A stretch of 64,000 nucleotides of DNA from Paraplanobispora takensis (GCF_016863195.1 NZ_BOOK01000012.1:1-64000), one strand, 5' to 3'. Positions 16,522 through 28,128 are shown, numbered from the stretch's first letter. Translations and numbers: made by a program. The notes: a model not told the origin generated them from the sequence alone.

Positions 16522-17514
16522 ATGACTGTACCCGTTTGGGCCTGGATCGCCGTCATCGGCGGTCTTCTCGTAGTCCTCGCCTTCGACCTGTGGATCGTCG
16601 ACCGCGGTGAGCCCCGGGAGTTCACCCTCCGGCAGGCCGGTTTCTGGGTCGGCTTCTATGTCACCCTCGCCGTCGTCTTCGGCGGCGTGCTCTGGGCGAC
16701 GGCGGGGGCGACATCGGCGGGACAGTTCTTCGCCGGCTACATCACCGAGTACAGCCTCAGTGTCGACAACCTCTTCGTCTTCTACATCATCATGACCCGC
16801 TTCGCGGTGCCCAAGATCCACCAGCACAAGGTGCTGCTGGTCGGCATCCTGATGGCGCTGGTCATGCGGGGCATCTTCATCGCGGCCGGCGCCGCGGCCC
16901 TGGCGAGCTTCGGGTGGCTGTTCTACATCTTCGGCGCCTTCCTGCTCTACACCGCGGTGCAGCTGGTCCGCCAGCACGGCCACGACGAGGAGGAGTTCAC
17001 CGAGAACGCGGTGCTGCGCTGGGCCCGCCGGGCGCTGCCGCACACCGACGACTACGTCGGTTCCAAGGTCATCGTCAAGGTCGACGGCAAGCGCCTGGTC
17101 ACCCCGATGCTGATCGTCATGATCGCCATCGGCACCACCGACCTGCTGTTCGCGCTCGACTCGATCCCGGCGATCTTCGGTCTCACCACCGACGCGTTCA
17201 TCGTCTTCACCGCCAACGCGTTCGCCCTGATGGGCCTGCGCCAGCTGTACTTCCTGCTGGGCGGGCTGCTGCAGCGCCTGGTCTACCTCAGCTACGGACT
17301 GGCGTTCATCCTCGGTTTCATCGGGGTTAAGCTGATCCTTGAGGCGCTCCACTCCAGCGGCGTCTCGTGGGCACCCGAGGTGCCGATCTCGCTGTCGCTG
17401 TCGGTCATCGGCGTCACCATGGTGATCACCACCCTGGCGAGCCTCGCCAAGTCCCGGCGTGACGTCCGCAAAGGCAACCAAATCCCCACCTCCTCGGAGG
17501 CCAAGCAGGGCTAG
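16522..17514 (+). CDS. TerC/Alx-family membrane protein, probable Mn2+ exporter
   Basis: A 330-residue protein with about nine hydrophobic segments (for example VWAWIAVIGGLLVVLAFDLW). Family-defining acidic motifs inside the membrane are EYSLSVDNLFVFYIIM near residue 77 and TTDLLFALDSIPAIFG near residue 206, both with Asp in the DN or DS setting typical of TerC (PF03741). Alx and related TerC proteins export manganese and are induced by Mn2+ or alkaline pH. The riboswitch-like leader fits this function. The ATG lies 11 bases after ggaggg. The stop is at 17512. Confidence 0.88.
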   Translation: MTVPVWAWIAVIGGLLVVLAFDLWIVDRGEPREFTLRQAGFWVGFYVTLAVVFGGVLWATAGATSAGQFFAGYITEYSLSVDNLFVFYIIMTRFAVPKIHQHKVLLVGILMALVMRGIFIAAGAAALASFGWLFYIFGAFLLYTAVQLVRQHGHDEEEFTENAVLRWARRALPHTDDYVGSKVIVKVDGKRLVTPMLIVMIAIGTTDLLFALDSIPAIFGLTTDAFIVFTANAFALMGLRQLYFLLGGLLQRLVYLSYGLAFILGFIGVKLILEALHSSGVSWAPEVPISLSLSVIGVTMVITTLASLAKSRRDVRKGNQIPTSSEAKQG

Positions 17515-17642
17515 CGGAATGGCGGGGGAGACGGTTTGCTTGTCTCGTCGCGACCTAAAAGGACTGAGAGATCGGTAGCATCCTCCACCAGGGCGGGTAG
17601 ACATACCGGTCTAACGCCGCAAGACATCACAAAAGGTTCCCT

Positions 17643-18290
17643 GTGTCCCACGATTCAGCAAGCCAGCAGCCAGGCCGCGTACGGCTGGCGCGTGGCGTCT
17701 CTCCGTGGTTGCTCCCGACAGTGGTGGCGGCCGCCGCGACCTCTCTGCTCACCCGCCGCGACCGCCGCTGGGCGCTGGCCGCGGCCCCGCTGACCGCCCT
17801 CACCGGCGGCATGCTCTGGTTCTTCCGCGATCCCGAGCGCGCTCCCGGCACCGCGCGGATCCTGTCGCCCGCCGACGGGGTGGTGCAGAGCATCGACCCG
17901 TGGCCCGACGGCCGCACTCGGGTGGCCATCTTCATGAGCCCGCTCAACGTGCACGTCAACCGCGCGCCGATGGCCGGCACCGTCACCTCGGTGGAGCACG
18001 TGCCCGGCGGGTTCGTGCCCGCCTTCAACAAGGACAGCGACCAGAACGAGCGGGTCGTGTGGCATCTGGACACCGCGCTCGGCGACCTCGAGTTCGTCCA
18101 GATCGCAGGCGCGGTCGCCCGCCGCATCGTGCCCTATCTCCAGGCGGGCGCCAAGGTGGCCAGGGCCGAGCGCGTCGGGCTGATCAGGTTCGGCTCGCGA
18201 GTGGACGTCTACCTGCCCGAGGGCATCGCTCCGGCGGTGTCGGTGGGGCAGAAGACCGTCGCGGGGGTGACCGGCCTTGACCACGGCTGA
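17643..18290 (+). CDS. psd: phosphatidylserine decarboxylase (short form)
   Basis: A 215-residue proenzyme of the short Psd class (archaetidylserine-decarboxylase-like). It has LSPADGVVQSIDPWPDG, IFMSPLNVHVNRAPMAG and the self-cleavage site RFGSRVDVY at residues 182-190, where cleavage between G184 and S185 would create the pyruvoyl cofactor on the alpha chain. It converts phosphatidylserine to phosphatidylethanolamine at the membrane; one N-terminal hydrophobic stretch (residues 21-58) anchors it. The GTG start has aaaagg upstream. It overlaps pssA by 14 bp, coupling the two steps of PE synthesis. Confidence 0.92.
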   Translation: MSHDSASQQPGRVRLARGVSPWLLPTVVAAAATSLLTRRDRRWALAAAPLTALTGGMLWFFRDPERAPGTARILSPADGVVQSIDPWPDGRTRVAIFMSPLNVHVNRAPMAGTVTSVEHVPGGFVPAFNKDSDQNERVVWHLDTALGDLEFVQIAGAVARRIVPYLQAGAKVARAERVGLIRFGSRVDVYLPEGIAPAVSVGQKTVAGVTGLDHG

Positions 18291-19104
18291 CGCGAGCTGG
18301 TCGATGGACGAGGCGGACGACGAGCCACGGGGGCCCGTCGGTAAGGCCTTCAGGCTCTCCGCCGCCGACTCCCTGTCGCTGGGAAACGCGCTGTGCGGCT
18401 TCCTGGCCGTGTGCGTCCTGGCCTGGTCGGCCATCACGTCGCTCCAGCAGACCGGCAAGTTCTCCGCCGATCCCCGCTTCTTCGGCACCGCGGTGGTCCT
18501 GCTGCTGCTCGGCGCGACCTGTGACCTGTTCGACGGCCTGGTGGCCCGCCGCTTCCGCGCCTCGGCCATGGGCGCCGAGCTCGACAACCTGGCCGATGTG
18601 ATCAGCTTCGGCTTCGCCCCCGCCTTCATGGTGGTCATCTGGGCGGGCTTCAACCCGCGGGTGCCGTTCGTCATGGTGATGATCGCCGCGGCGTCGGTGC
18701 TGCTGGCCGGCGTCATCCGTCTGGCGCGTTTCGCCTGCGTCAAGACCAAGAGCGGTGACTTCATGGGACTGCCCATCCCGATGGGCGCCATGACCGTGGT
18801 CTCGATCGTGCTGCTGTTCCCGCCCTCGATCTGGGCGGTGCTGCCCATCTTCGGCGTCGCCTACCTCATGGTGAGCCGGATCGAGTATCCCAAGCCCAAG
18901 GGCAACCTGGCCGCCGCCGTACTGGCGTGGATGATGATCAACGTGGCCTGCCTGACCATCTGGGCCGCGGGGCTGGCCGGGGGCGACAACCTCATCAAGG
19001 TCGGCGCCGTCATGCAGGTGGCGATCGTGGCGGCCATCCCGCTGCGCGTGCTGATGTTCAAGCGTGAGAAGCGCAAGGAGCGCAAAGAGTCCGAGCGCGT
19101 CTGA
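18277..19104 (+). CDS. pssA: CDP-diacylglycerol-serine O-phosphatidyltransferase
   Basis: An integral membrane enzyme of up to 275 residues that makes phosphatidylserine from CDP-diacylglycerol and serine. The CDP-alcohol phosphotransferase signature is complete: DLFDGLVARR, eight residues, then GAELDNLAD (D-x2-DG-x2-AR-x8-G-x3-D-x3-D). Seven to eight hydrophobic segments follow. The start is a TTG at 18277 inside the end of psd; an ATG at 18304 would give a protein nine residues shorter, also lacking a strong ribosome-binding site. The C-terminus is Lys/Arg/Glu-rich. A strong hairpin follows the stop. Confidence 0.9.
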   Translation: MTTADASWSMDEADDEPRGPVGKAFRLSAADSLSLGNALCGFLAVCVLAWSAITSLQQTGKFSADPRFFGTAVVLLLLGATCDLFDGLVARRFRASAMGAELDNLADVISFGFAPAFMVVIWAGFNPRVPFVMVMIAAASVLLAGVIRLARFACVKTKSGDFMGLPIPMGAMTVVSIVLLFPPSIWAVLPIFGVAYLMVSRIEYPKPKGNLAAAVLAWMMINVACLTIWAAGLAGGDNLIKVGAVMQVAIVAAIPLRVLMFKREKRKERKESERV

Positions 19105-19109
19105 CCCCG

Positions 19110-19138
19110 GGCCCCGGGGTGAACAGGACCCCGGGGCC
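19110..19138 (+). terminator. terminator after pssA
   Basis: An 11-bp perfect stem (ggccccggggt / accccggggcc) with a 7-nt loop, five bases after the pssA stop. No T-tract. Confidence 0.75.
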
Positions 19139-19204
19139 GCGTGGACGCCGGTGGCGCCGGTCGTTCGGTGGCGTCTCGTGTGACGGACGCCGGTCGCGCG
19201 GGGG

Positions 19205-19846
19205 CTACCAGCCCCGCTCGCGCCAGGCCGGCAGGGACGGGCGCTCGGCGCCGAGCGTGGTGTCCTTGCCGTGGCCCGGATAGACCCAGGTCTCGTCGGG
19301 GAAGCGGTCGAAGACCCGCTCGGAGACGTCGGTGAACAGCTGGGTGAAGCGGGCCGGGTCCTTCTCGGTGTTGCCGACGCCGCCCGGGAACAGCGAGTCG
19401 CCGGTGAACAGGTGGCCGTTGTAGTGCAGGGCGATCGAGCCCGGCGTGTGCCCGCGCAGGTGGATGACCTCCAGGTCCACCACGCCGACGGTGACCTTGT
19501 CGCCGTGCTCGACCTCCAGCGAGACCGGGACGGGCAGGGCCGGGGCGTCCAGCGGGTGGGCGATCACCAGGGCGCCGGTGGCCCGGGCGACCTCCTCCAG
19601 GGCCTGCCAGTGGTCGCCGTGCCGGTGGGTGGTGACGATCCGGCCGATCGGCATGTCCCCGACGAGCTCCAGCAGCCGGTCGGCCTCGGCGGCGGCGTCG
19701 ATCAGCAGCCCGTCGCCGGTGTCGTTGCACCGGATCAGATAGGCGTTGTTGTCGAACGGCCCGACCGCCAGCTTCGAGATCGTTACGGCGGGCAGCTCGC
19801 GTACGTCGGCGGGGCCGCCGACCTGCACGTCGCCGGTATATGTCAT
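19205..19846 (-). CDS. MBL-fold metallo-hydrolase (glyoxalase II-like)
   Basis: A 213-residue metallo-beta-lactamase-fold hydrolase from ATG 19846, with ggagg upstream. The metal motif is THRHGDHW (H74, H76, D78, H79), followed by HLRGHTPGSIALHYNGHLFTGD, in which the third His and bridging Asp lie, and a late VYPGHG. The arrangement is that of glyoxalase II or persulfide-type thioester hydrolases. Because its upstream partner belongs to the mycothiol-dependent isomerase family and overlaps it by 4 bp, hydrolysis of a mycothiol thioester is a reasonable guess, not shown. Confidence 0.85.
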   Translation of the reverse strand: MTYTGDVQVGGPADVRELPAVTISKLAVGPFDNNAYLIRCNDTGDGLLIDAAAEADRLLELVGDMPIGRIVTTHRHGDHWQALEEVARATGALVIAHPLDAPALPVPVSLEVEHGDKVTVGVVDLEVIHLRGHTPGSIALHYNGHLFTGDSLFPGGVGNTEKDPARFTQLFTDVSERVFDRFPDETWVYPGHGKDTTLGAERPSLPAWRERGW

Positions 19847-20646
19847 GGGTACTCCTCCGGAGGTGTCGCGGGAAGGCCGGGGACGGCGGACACGGCCAGC
19901 CACGGCGGCGCCGCCGGCAGCGGCCCGGCGGCGGGCTGGTTGCCCGAGGCCCCCTCCCGCATCACCCTAAGGCCGGCCCCCGCCGTACGGCCCGTCACCC
20001 ACCCCAGCAGTGTGCGGGCGTCGCCCTGGACCACCGGCCCGGTGCCCAGGTCGCGCCAGACCTGGCGGTGCTTGTCGCCGTCCTTGACCTCCTCCACCAC
20101 GAGCTCGCTGACCGTGCTGAGCTCCCGGGGCCAGCACACCAGCGCGTCGTGCAGCTCGCGCCGGACGAACCGCTCGGGCCAGTCGGAGCAGCCGTAACCC
20201 GCGTCGAGGTCCACGTGGTGGATCTCGACTTCACGCAGCCGGCGGACCGGCAGGTACCAGGCCGGGTGCGGGGCCGTCCGCAGCCCGCCGACTATCGCCG
20301 ACCACGCTTCGGAGGGCAGGGCGCGGAAGGCCGCGGCCAGCCGTTCCGCGCTCTCCTCCAGGTCGGCGAGCTGCTCCTTGACGGGCCGCGGGGCACCGGC
20401 CTCGATGCCGGCGTCCCGGCTCTCGGGGCTGGGGTACTGGGGGGTCTCCACGCCCGTCCTGGCCCACTCGACGAGGTTCACGAGGCTGTCGGCGTTGCGG
20501 GCGAGGTGCGTGATCACATGGCCCCGGGTCCAGCCGGGCAGCCGGGAGGGCCCGGCCACGGCGGCGTCGGACAGCCCGGCCACGGTGGCGAGGAGGCGTC
20601 CGGTGGAGGCGGTGAGTTCGGTCTGGAGTGCGTGTAGGACATCCAT
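19843..20646 (-). CDS. maleylpyruvate isomerase-family mycothiol-dependent protein
   Basis: A 267-residue protein of the DinB-like MDMPI family: LPGWTRGHVITHLARNADSL near residue 42 supplies the first metal His, and VEIHHVDLDAGYG near residue 141 the others (H-x3-D type). Members use mycothiol and a divalent metal for isomerisation or thiol transfer; the substrate is unknown here. The ATG at 20646 is preferred over a GTG two codons upstream. The stop overlaps the ATG of the MBL hydrolase (TCAT on the plus strand), so the two are translationally coupled. Divergent from uvrA. Confidence 0.82.
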   Translation of the reverse strand: MDVLHALQTELTASTGRLLATVAGLSDAAVAGPSRLPGWTRGHVITHLARNADSLVNLVEWARTGVETPQYPSPESRDAGIEAGAPRPVKEQLADLEESAERLAAAFRALPSEAWSAIVGGLRTAPHPAWYLPVRRLREVEIHHVDLDAGYGCSDWPERFVRRELHDALVCWPRELSTVSELVVEEVKDGDKHRQVWRDLGTGPVVQGDARTLLGWVTGRTAGAGLRVMREGASGNQPAAGPLPAAPPWLAVSAVPGLPATPPEEYP

Positions 20647-20677
20647 CCTCACACTTCACCATTTCCGGCGGGAGCCG

Positions 20678-20728
20678 TACCAGGGCGTGCGTCATACCAG
20701 GGCATGTGCCATACCCGGGCATAAAGGG
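20678..20728. repeat. three 17-bp direct repeats in the uvrA upstream region
   Basis: Copies at 20678-20694, 20695-20711 and 20712-20728 follow tacc-agggc-rtgygyca. The first two match at 14 of 17 positions and the third is weaker. They lie in the 290-bp region shared by uvrA and the divergent isomerase gene, about 210-260 bp before the uvrA start. Binding sites for a regulator are possible. Confidence 0.6.
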
Positions 20729-20936
20729 ACATTTCAGCCTGTTGATGCAGGAGAGACCTGCCGCACTCCGGAGAAGGTCGTAATCTGGGGTGGCCGGGAG
20801 ACCCCGTCCCGCGCGGGGCGGCGGGCGCCGTCCCCGGGCGCCGCTCCACTCAGATCGCCGGAGCGGAAATTGTCGGACCCCCTCGCTAGTCTTCCCGCGA
20901 CCGCTCTCAACCCTCTACAAAGACGTCGGGACTGCC

Positions 20937-23777
<2,841 letters not shown>

Positions 23778-23791
23778 ACCCGGATTCGGGA

Positions 23792-23828
23792 CCGGGCTCC
23801 CGCGTCAATACCCTTGGCGGGAGCCCGG
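23792..23828 (+). terminator. terminator after uvrA
   Basis: A 12-bp perfect stem (ccgggctcccgc / gcgggagcccgg) with a 13-nt loop, followed by TTTC, 15 bp after the uvrA stop. Confidence 0.85.
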
Positions 23829-23859
23829 TTTCACGGGGGACGTTGCGAGAAGGGCCGCA

Positions 23860-24282
23860 ATGAGCAGCAGTGATGGTTTCGCCATGCCCACGCGCAGGCG
23901 TGTGATCGGCGCCGCCGGTGCCGTCGTGTGCGGTGCGGCGCTGGCGGGGTGCGCCGGGGAGCAGGGCCCGGCCGTGGTGCCGCCGGGCATCAAGGGCAAA
24001 GTCATCGCCAAGACCGCCGACATCCCGGTGGGCGGCGGCAAGGTGATCCACGAATGGAAGATCGTCATCGCCCAGCCGACCTCGGGGGTGTTCAAGGCGT
24101 TCAGCGCCAGCTGCCCGCACCAGGGCTGCGCGGTCGCCCGCCCGGCCGACGGGGTCATCCGCTGCCCCTGTCACGGCAGTGAGTTCGACGCCGTCTCCGG
24201 AAAGTGCCTCAAGGGCCCGGCGGAGGCCCCTCTGGCGGAGTTCGCACTGAAAGTGCAGGGTGACGGCATCGTAATGGTCTGA
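23860..24282 (+). CDS. Rieske [2Fe-2S] lipoprotein, copy 1
   Basis: A protein of up to 140 residues. The N-terminal twin-arginine-like signal (PTRRRVIGAAGAVVCGAALAG) ends in a lipobox, ALAGC, so it should be a Tat-exported lipoprotein. The Rieske motifs CPHQGC and CPCHGSEF hold the [2Fe-2S] cluster by two Cys and two His. ATG 23860 and ATG 23884 are both possible; the latter shortens only the leader. No redox enzyme is adjacent, so its electron partner is unknown. It is a single-domain protein, unlike the cytochrome bc Rieske subunit. Confidence 0.88.
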   Translation: MSSSDGFAMPTRRRVIGAAGAVVCGAALAGCAGEQGPAVVPPGIKGKVIAKTADIPVGGGKVIHEWKIVIAQPTSGVFKAFSASCPHQGCAVARPADGVIRCPCHGSEFDAVSGKCLKGPAEAPLAEFALKVQGDGIVMV

Positions 24283-24431
24283 CCAGAAAAGGACACTTTC
24301 CCGGTCAGGAGGCCTCTCCCGGGCGTGGTGAAGGCGTAAATCTTCACAGTCTTCTGACATTCGGTACGGCATGCTGAACCGTCATCGGGACGCGAGCCGT
24401 ACCGACAGAAGAGATACCTGGGAGGGTGACG

Positions 24432-24908
24432 ATGACAGAGACGACGACACGTCGTGCGGTGATGCTGGGTGCCGGAGGCGTCGGACTGACGGCCGTGCTC
24501 ACCGCGTGTTCCGGATACGGCCAGCCGACCGCCGACCAGGCGACCACCGAGGCGAGCGAGTCCGCCGCGCCCAGCTCCGCGCCGGAGGAGACCGGATCGG
24601 GCTCCGGCGGGGGTTCCGAGCCCAAGGGGTTCACCACGACCGCGGACATCCCCGAGGGCGGCGGCAAGGTCTTCAAGGACGAGAAGGTCGTGGTGACCCA
24701 GCCCAAGGCCGGGGAGTTCAAGTGCTTCACCTCGGTCTGCACCCACCAGGGGTGTGACGTCGAGGGCGTCGAGGGCGGCACGATCAACTGCCCGTGCCAC
24801 GGCAGCAAGTTCAACATCGCCGACGGCTCCGTCGCCAACGGGCCCGCCAGCAAGCCCCTTGAGGAGAAGACCATCAAGGTCGACGGCGACTCGATCTCGC
24901 TGGCGTAG
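24432..24908 (+). CDS. Rieske [2Fe-2S] lipoprotein, copy 2
   Basis: A 158-residue paralogue of the previous gene. TTTRRAVMLGAGGVGLTAVL followed by TAC is a Tat-type lipoprotein signal. A Ser/Glu/Gly-rich linker (about residues 30-65) is absent from copy 1. Cluster motifs are CTHQGC and CPCHGSKF. The shared segments TTADIPEGGGKV and TADIPVGGGKV show a common origin. The ATG at 24432 follows ggagg by six bases; a GTG two codons earlier is less likely. Copies 1 and 2 lie in tandem between uvrA and uvrC, suggesting a duplication. Confidence 0.9.
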   Translation: MTETTTRRAVMLGAGGVGLTAVLTACSGYGQPTADQATTEASESAAPSSAPEETGSGSGGGSEPKGFTTTADIPEGGGKVFKDEKVVVTQPKAGEFKCFTSVCTHQGCDVEGVEGGTINCPCHGSKFNIADGSVANGPASKPLEEKTIKVDGDSISLA

Positions 24909-24912
24909 AAGT

Positions 24913-24959
24913 GTCTGACAAATGCTGCCCGTTGCAGCGCGGACCCAGATTTGTCAGAC
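24913..24959 (+). terminator. long inverted repeat after the second Rieske gene
   Basis: The 11-bp arms gtctgacaaat and atttgtcagac are perfectly complementary and enclose a second 5-bp hairpin (gctgc-ccgtt-gcagc). It begins five bases after the stop, so a terminator is the simplest reading. Arms less GC-rich than the surroundings make it stand out. Confidence 0.55.
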
Positions 24960-25117
24960 CTGACTCAAGGGCGTACGCGGTGGATCCCCTCCGGGGTGGG
25001 GGGTCCACCCGATGCCCGGCGCACCGTCCGGGACTCGGGGCCCGGTCCGGTGCGCCGGGCGATCCTCCCGCCCGCGACGGCGGGGATCCTGTCGGCGGGG
25101 GCCGATAGGCTTCACCT

Positions 25118-27199
25118 GTGGCGAGATCTGTGGGTGGGCCGGCGAGTTTCCGGCCGAGTCCGGGGTCGATTCCCGAGTCCCCCGGCGTCTACCGGTTCAG
25201 GGATCCGGAAGGCCGAGTGATCTACGTCGGCAAGGCCAAGAGCCTGCGCCAGCGGCTCAACTCCTACTTCGCCGACTTCGCGGGCCTCCACCCGCGCACC
25301 CAGACCATGCTCACGACCGCCGCCGGCGTCGACTGGACGGTCGTCGGCACCGAGGTCGAGGCGCTCCAGCTCGAATACTCCTGGATCAAGGAGTACGATC
25401 CGCGGTTCAACGTCAAATACCGCGACGACAAGTCCTACCCCTACCTCGCGGTCACGATGGGGGAGGAGTTCCCCCGGGTCCAGGTGCTGCGCGGGGCCAA
25501 GCGCAAGGGCACCCGCTACTTCGGGCCCTACTCCCACGCCTGGGCGATCAGGGAGACGGTCGATCTGCTGCTGCGGGTGTTCCCGATCAGGAGCTGCTCG
25601 TCGGGGGTGTTCCGCCGGGCCGCGCAGATCGGCCGCCCCTGCCTGCTGGGCTACATCGACAAGTGCTCGGCGCCGTGCGTCTCCCGTGTCACCGAGGCCG
25701 AGCACCGCGCGCTCGCCGAGGACTTCTGCGACTTCATGGCGGGCAACACCGGCCGGTTCATCAAGCGCCTGGAGGGCGAGATGCGCCAGGCCGCCGCCGA
25801 GCAGGAGTACGAACGGGCGGCCCGGCTCCGCGACGACATCGAGGCGCTGCGCCGGGCGCTGGAGAAGCAGGCCGTGGTGCTGGCCGACAGCACCGACTGC
25901 GACGTGGTCGCGCTGGCGGAGGACGCCCTGGAGGCGGCCGTGCAGGTGTTCTACGTCCGCGGCGGGCGGATCAGGGGCCAGCAGGGCTGGGTGGTCGACA
26001 AGGTCGAGGAGACCTCGCCCGGTGAGCTGGTCGAGCGGTTCCTGCTGCAGATGTACGGCGAGGCGGCCCCCGAGACCCTCCCCAAGGAGGTGCTGGTGCC
26101 GGCCCTGCCGCCCGACGCGGAGGCCGTCACCGAGCTGCTGGGCGAGCGGCGCGGGAGCCGGGTGGAGATCCGCGTGCCGCAGCGGGGCGACAAGCGGTCG
26201 CTGATGGAGACCGTCGAGCGCAACGCCAAGGAGTCCCTGGCCCAGCACAAGATCAAGCGTTCCAGCGACCTGACCGCGCGCAGCAAGGCGCTGCAGGAGC
26301 TCGCCGACGCGCTCGACCTCGACCAGGTGCCGCTGCGCATCGAGTGCTACGACGTCTCCCACCTTCAGGGCACCGACGTGGTGGCCTCGATGGTGGTGTT
26401 CGAGGACGGCCTGGCGCGCAAGAGCGAATACCGCAGGTTCTCCGTCCGCTCCACCGAGGGCGACGTCGCCTCGATCCACGAGGTGATCTCCCGGAGGTTC
26501 AAGCGCTACCTGGAGGAGCGCTCGGCCACCGGCGAGCTCGACGTGGAGACCGGCACGGAGGCCGGGGTGCATGACGGCGCCGGACCGCAGAGGGGCGCCG
26601 TGCCTGAGACGGGCGGCGGATCGGGTGTGCGCGGCGACGGCGGATCGCAGACGGACGGCGGGCCGGAGGCGGGTGAGGCGGCGGCTGCGGGCATCGACCC
26701 CGAGACGGGGGCTGCGGGCATCGACCCCGAGACGGGCCGGCCGCGCAAGTTCGCCTACCCGCCCCACCTGGTGGTGGTCGACGGCGGCCCGGCCCAGGCG
26801 GCCGCGGCCCGGCGGGCGCTGGACGAGCTCGGCGTCGACGACGTCGCGGTCTGCGGCCTGGCCAAGCGGCTGGAGGAGGTGTGGCTGCCCGGTGAGGAGC
26901 TGCCGGTCATCCTGCCCCGGTCGAGCGAGGCTCTTTACCTTCTGCAACGCGTCAGGGACGAGGCGCACCGCTTCGCCATCACATACCATCGTTCCAAACG
27001 CTCCAAGAGCGTGCGGGAGAGTGCCCTGGACGATGTTCCTGGCCTCGGTCCGGCCCGGAGGCAGGCTCTGATCAAGCATTTCGGATCGGTGAAACGGCTG
27101 CGTGAGGCGACCGCCGCCGAGATCTGCCAGGTTCCCGGGATCGGCCCCGCCACGGCCGAGACGATCGTGTCGGCCTTGAAGGGGGAGAACCCATCGTGA
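25118..27199 (+). CDS. uvrC: excinuclease ABC subunit C
   Basis: A 693-residue dual nuclease of nucleotide excision repair. It has a GIY-YIG domain at residues 20-100 ([20 protein letters not shown]), a UVR motif near 228 ([20 protein letters not shown]), an RNase H-like domain with [20 protein letters not shown] near 410 and VVVDGGPAQ near 550, and C-terminal helix-hairpin-helix motifs ([30 protein letters not shown]). Residues about 473-545 are a low-complexity Gly/Glu/Thr insertion splitting the RNase H half, including a near-perfect tandem duplication [16 protein letters not shown]. The start is GTG; the stop overlaps the rapZ GTG. Confidence 0.95.
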   Translation: MARSVGGPASFRPSPGSIPESPGVYRFRDPEGRVIYVGKAKSLRQRLNSYFADFAGLHPRTQTMLTTAAGVDWTVVGTEVEALQLEYSWIKEYDPRFNVKYRDDKSYPYLAVTMGEEFPRVQVLRGAKRKGTRYFGPYSHAWAIRETVDLLLRVFPIRSCSSGVFRRAAQIGRPCLLGYIDKCSAPCVSRVTEAEHRALAEDFCDFMAGNTGRFIKRLEGEMRQAAAEQEYERAARLRDDIEALRRALEKQAVVLADSTDCDVVALAEDALEAAVQVFYVRGGRIRGQQGWVVDKVEETSPGELVERFLLQMYGEAAPETLPKEVLVPALPPDAEAVTELLGERRGSRVEIRVPQRGDKRSLMETVERNAKESLAQHKIKRSSDLTARSKALQELADALDLDQVPLRIECYDVSHLQGTDVVASMVVFEDGLARKSEYRRFSVRSTEGDVASIHEVISRRFKRYLEERSATGELDVETGTEAGVHDGAGPQRGAVPETGGGSGVRGDGGSQTDGGPEAGEAAAAGIDPETGAAGIDPETGRPRKFAYPPHLVVVDGGPAQAAAARRALDELGVDDVAVCGLAKRLEEVWLPGEELPVILPRSSEALYLLQRVRDEAHRFAITYHRSKRSKSVRESALDDVPGLGPARRQALIKHFGSVKRLREATAAEICQVPGIGPATAETIVSALKGENPS
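26684..26736. repeat. 27-bp tandem duplication inside uvrC
   Basis: Two copies of a 27-bp unit starting gctgcgggcatcgaccccga (26684-26710 and 26711 on), identical through 26736 and in frame, encoding AAGIDPETG twice. It lies in the low-complexity insertion. Confidence 0.9.
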
Positions 27200-28128
27200 G
27201 TGAGCGGGCCCATCTACGCGGCGACGTCGCGGACGCGGCCGATCAAGGAGACCTCGTGAGTGGGAGAGAGCCCGCGTTCGTCATCGTCACCGGCATGTCC
27301 GGGGCGGGCCGGAGCACGGCGGCCAAGGCCCTGGAGGACCTGGGCTGGTTCGTCATCGACAATCTGCCGCCCGGGCTGCTGTTCGCCATGGCCGAGGAGG
27401 CCGGGCGGGTCAAGCTGGCCGCCGACAAGGTCGCCGCGGTGGTCGACGTGCGCAGCCTGGCCTTCACCACCGACCTCAACGCCGCCATCGAGGAGCTCGA
27501 CGGCAGGGGCGTCGCGGTGCGGGTGGTGTTCCTGGAGGCCAGCGACGAGGAACTGGTCCGCAGGTTCGAGAACGTCCGCCGGCCCCACCCGCTGCAGGGC
27601 GACGGCCGCCTGGTCGACGGCATCGCCCGCGAGCGCGGCATCCTGCGCGATGTGCGCGCCAACGCCGACCTGGTCATCGACACCTCCAACCTCAACGTCC
27701 ACGAGCTCCGAGGCAAGATCGTCGCCTTCTTCGGCGGGGAGGACCGCCCCGGGCTGCGGGTCAACGTGCTCTCCTTCGGGTTCAAGTACGGCCTGCCCGT
27801 CGACGCCGACCTGGTCGTCGACTGCCGCTTCCTGCCCAACCCCCACTGGGTGCCGGAGCTGCGCCCCATGAACGGCCTCGACACCCCCGTGCGCGAATAC
27901 GTCCTCAGTCAGCCCGGCGCCAAGGAGCTCCTCGACGCCTACGAGGAGGTGATCGGCATCATCTCCGCCGGATACGTCCGCGAGGGCAAGAGCTACGCCA
28001 CCATCGCGGTGGGCTGCACGGGAGGCAAGCACCGCAGCGTGGCCATGGCCGAGCAGATCGCCGGGCGCCTGCGCGACCGGGGCGGCATGGACGTCCAGGT
28101 GAGCCACCGGGATGTGGGCCGGGAGTGA
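27196..28128 (+). CDS. rapZ: RapZ/YvcJ nucleotide-binding protein
   Basis: A protein of up to 310 residues. The N-terminal P-loop is GMSGAGRST, with Arg where the Walker A Lys usually stands, followed by [14 protein letters not shown]. The C-terminal domain has [20 protein letters not shown] and [16 protein letters not shown], the family hallmark that binds glucosamine-6-phosphate in E. coli RapZ. Gram-positive homologues (YvcJ) hydrolyse nucleotide; the target in actinobacteria is not established. GTG 27196 overlaps the uvrC stop and has gggggag upstream; GTG 27256 has aaggag at five bases and would remove 20 poorly conserved residues. Either is plausible. Confidence 0.9.
   Translation: MSERAHLRGDVADAADQGDLVSGREPAFVIVTGMSGAGRSTAAKALEDLGWFVIDNLPPGLLFAMAEEAGRVKLAADKVAAVVDVRSLAFTTDLNAAIEELDGRGVAVRVVFLEASDEELVRRFENVRRPHPLQGDGRLVDGIARERGILRDVRANADLVIDTSNLNVHELRGKIVAFFGGEDRPGLRVNVLSFGFKYGLPVDADLVVDCRFLPNPHWVPELRPMNGLDTPVREYVLSQPGAKELLDAYEEVIGIISAGYVREGKSYATIAVGCTGGKHRSVAMAEQIAGRLRDRGGMDVQVSHRDVGRE

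Noticed and set aside
24913-24959. Attachment site or insertion-sequence end
   Set aside because: No integrase, transposase, tRNA or target duplication nearby; terminator is simpler.
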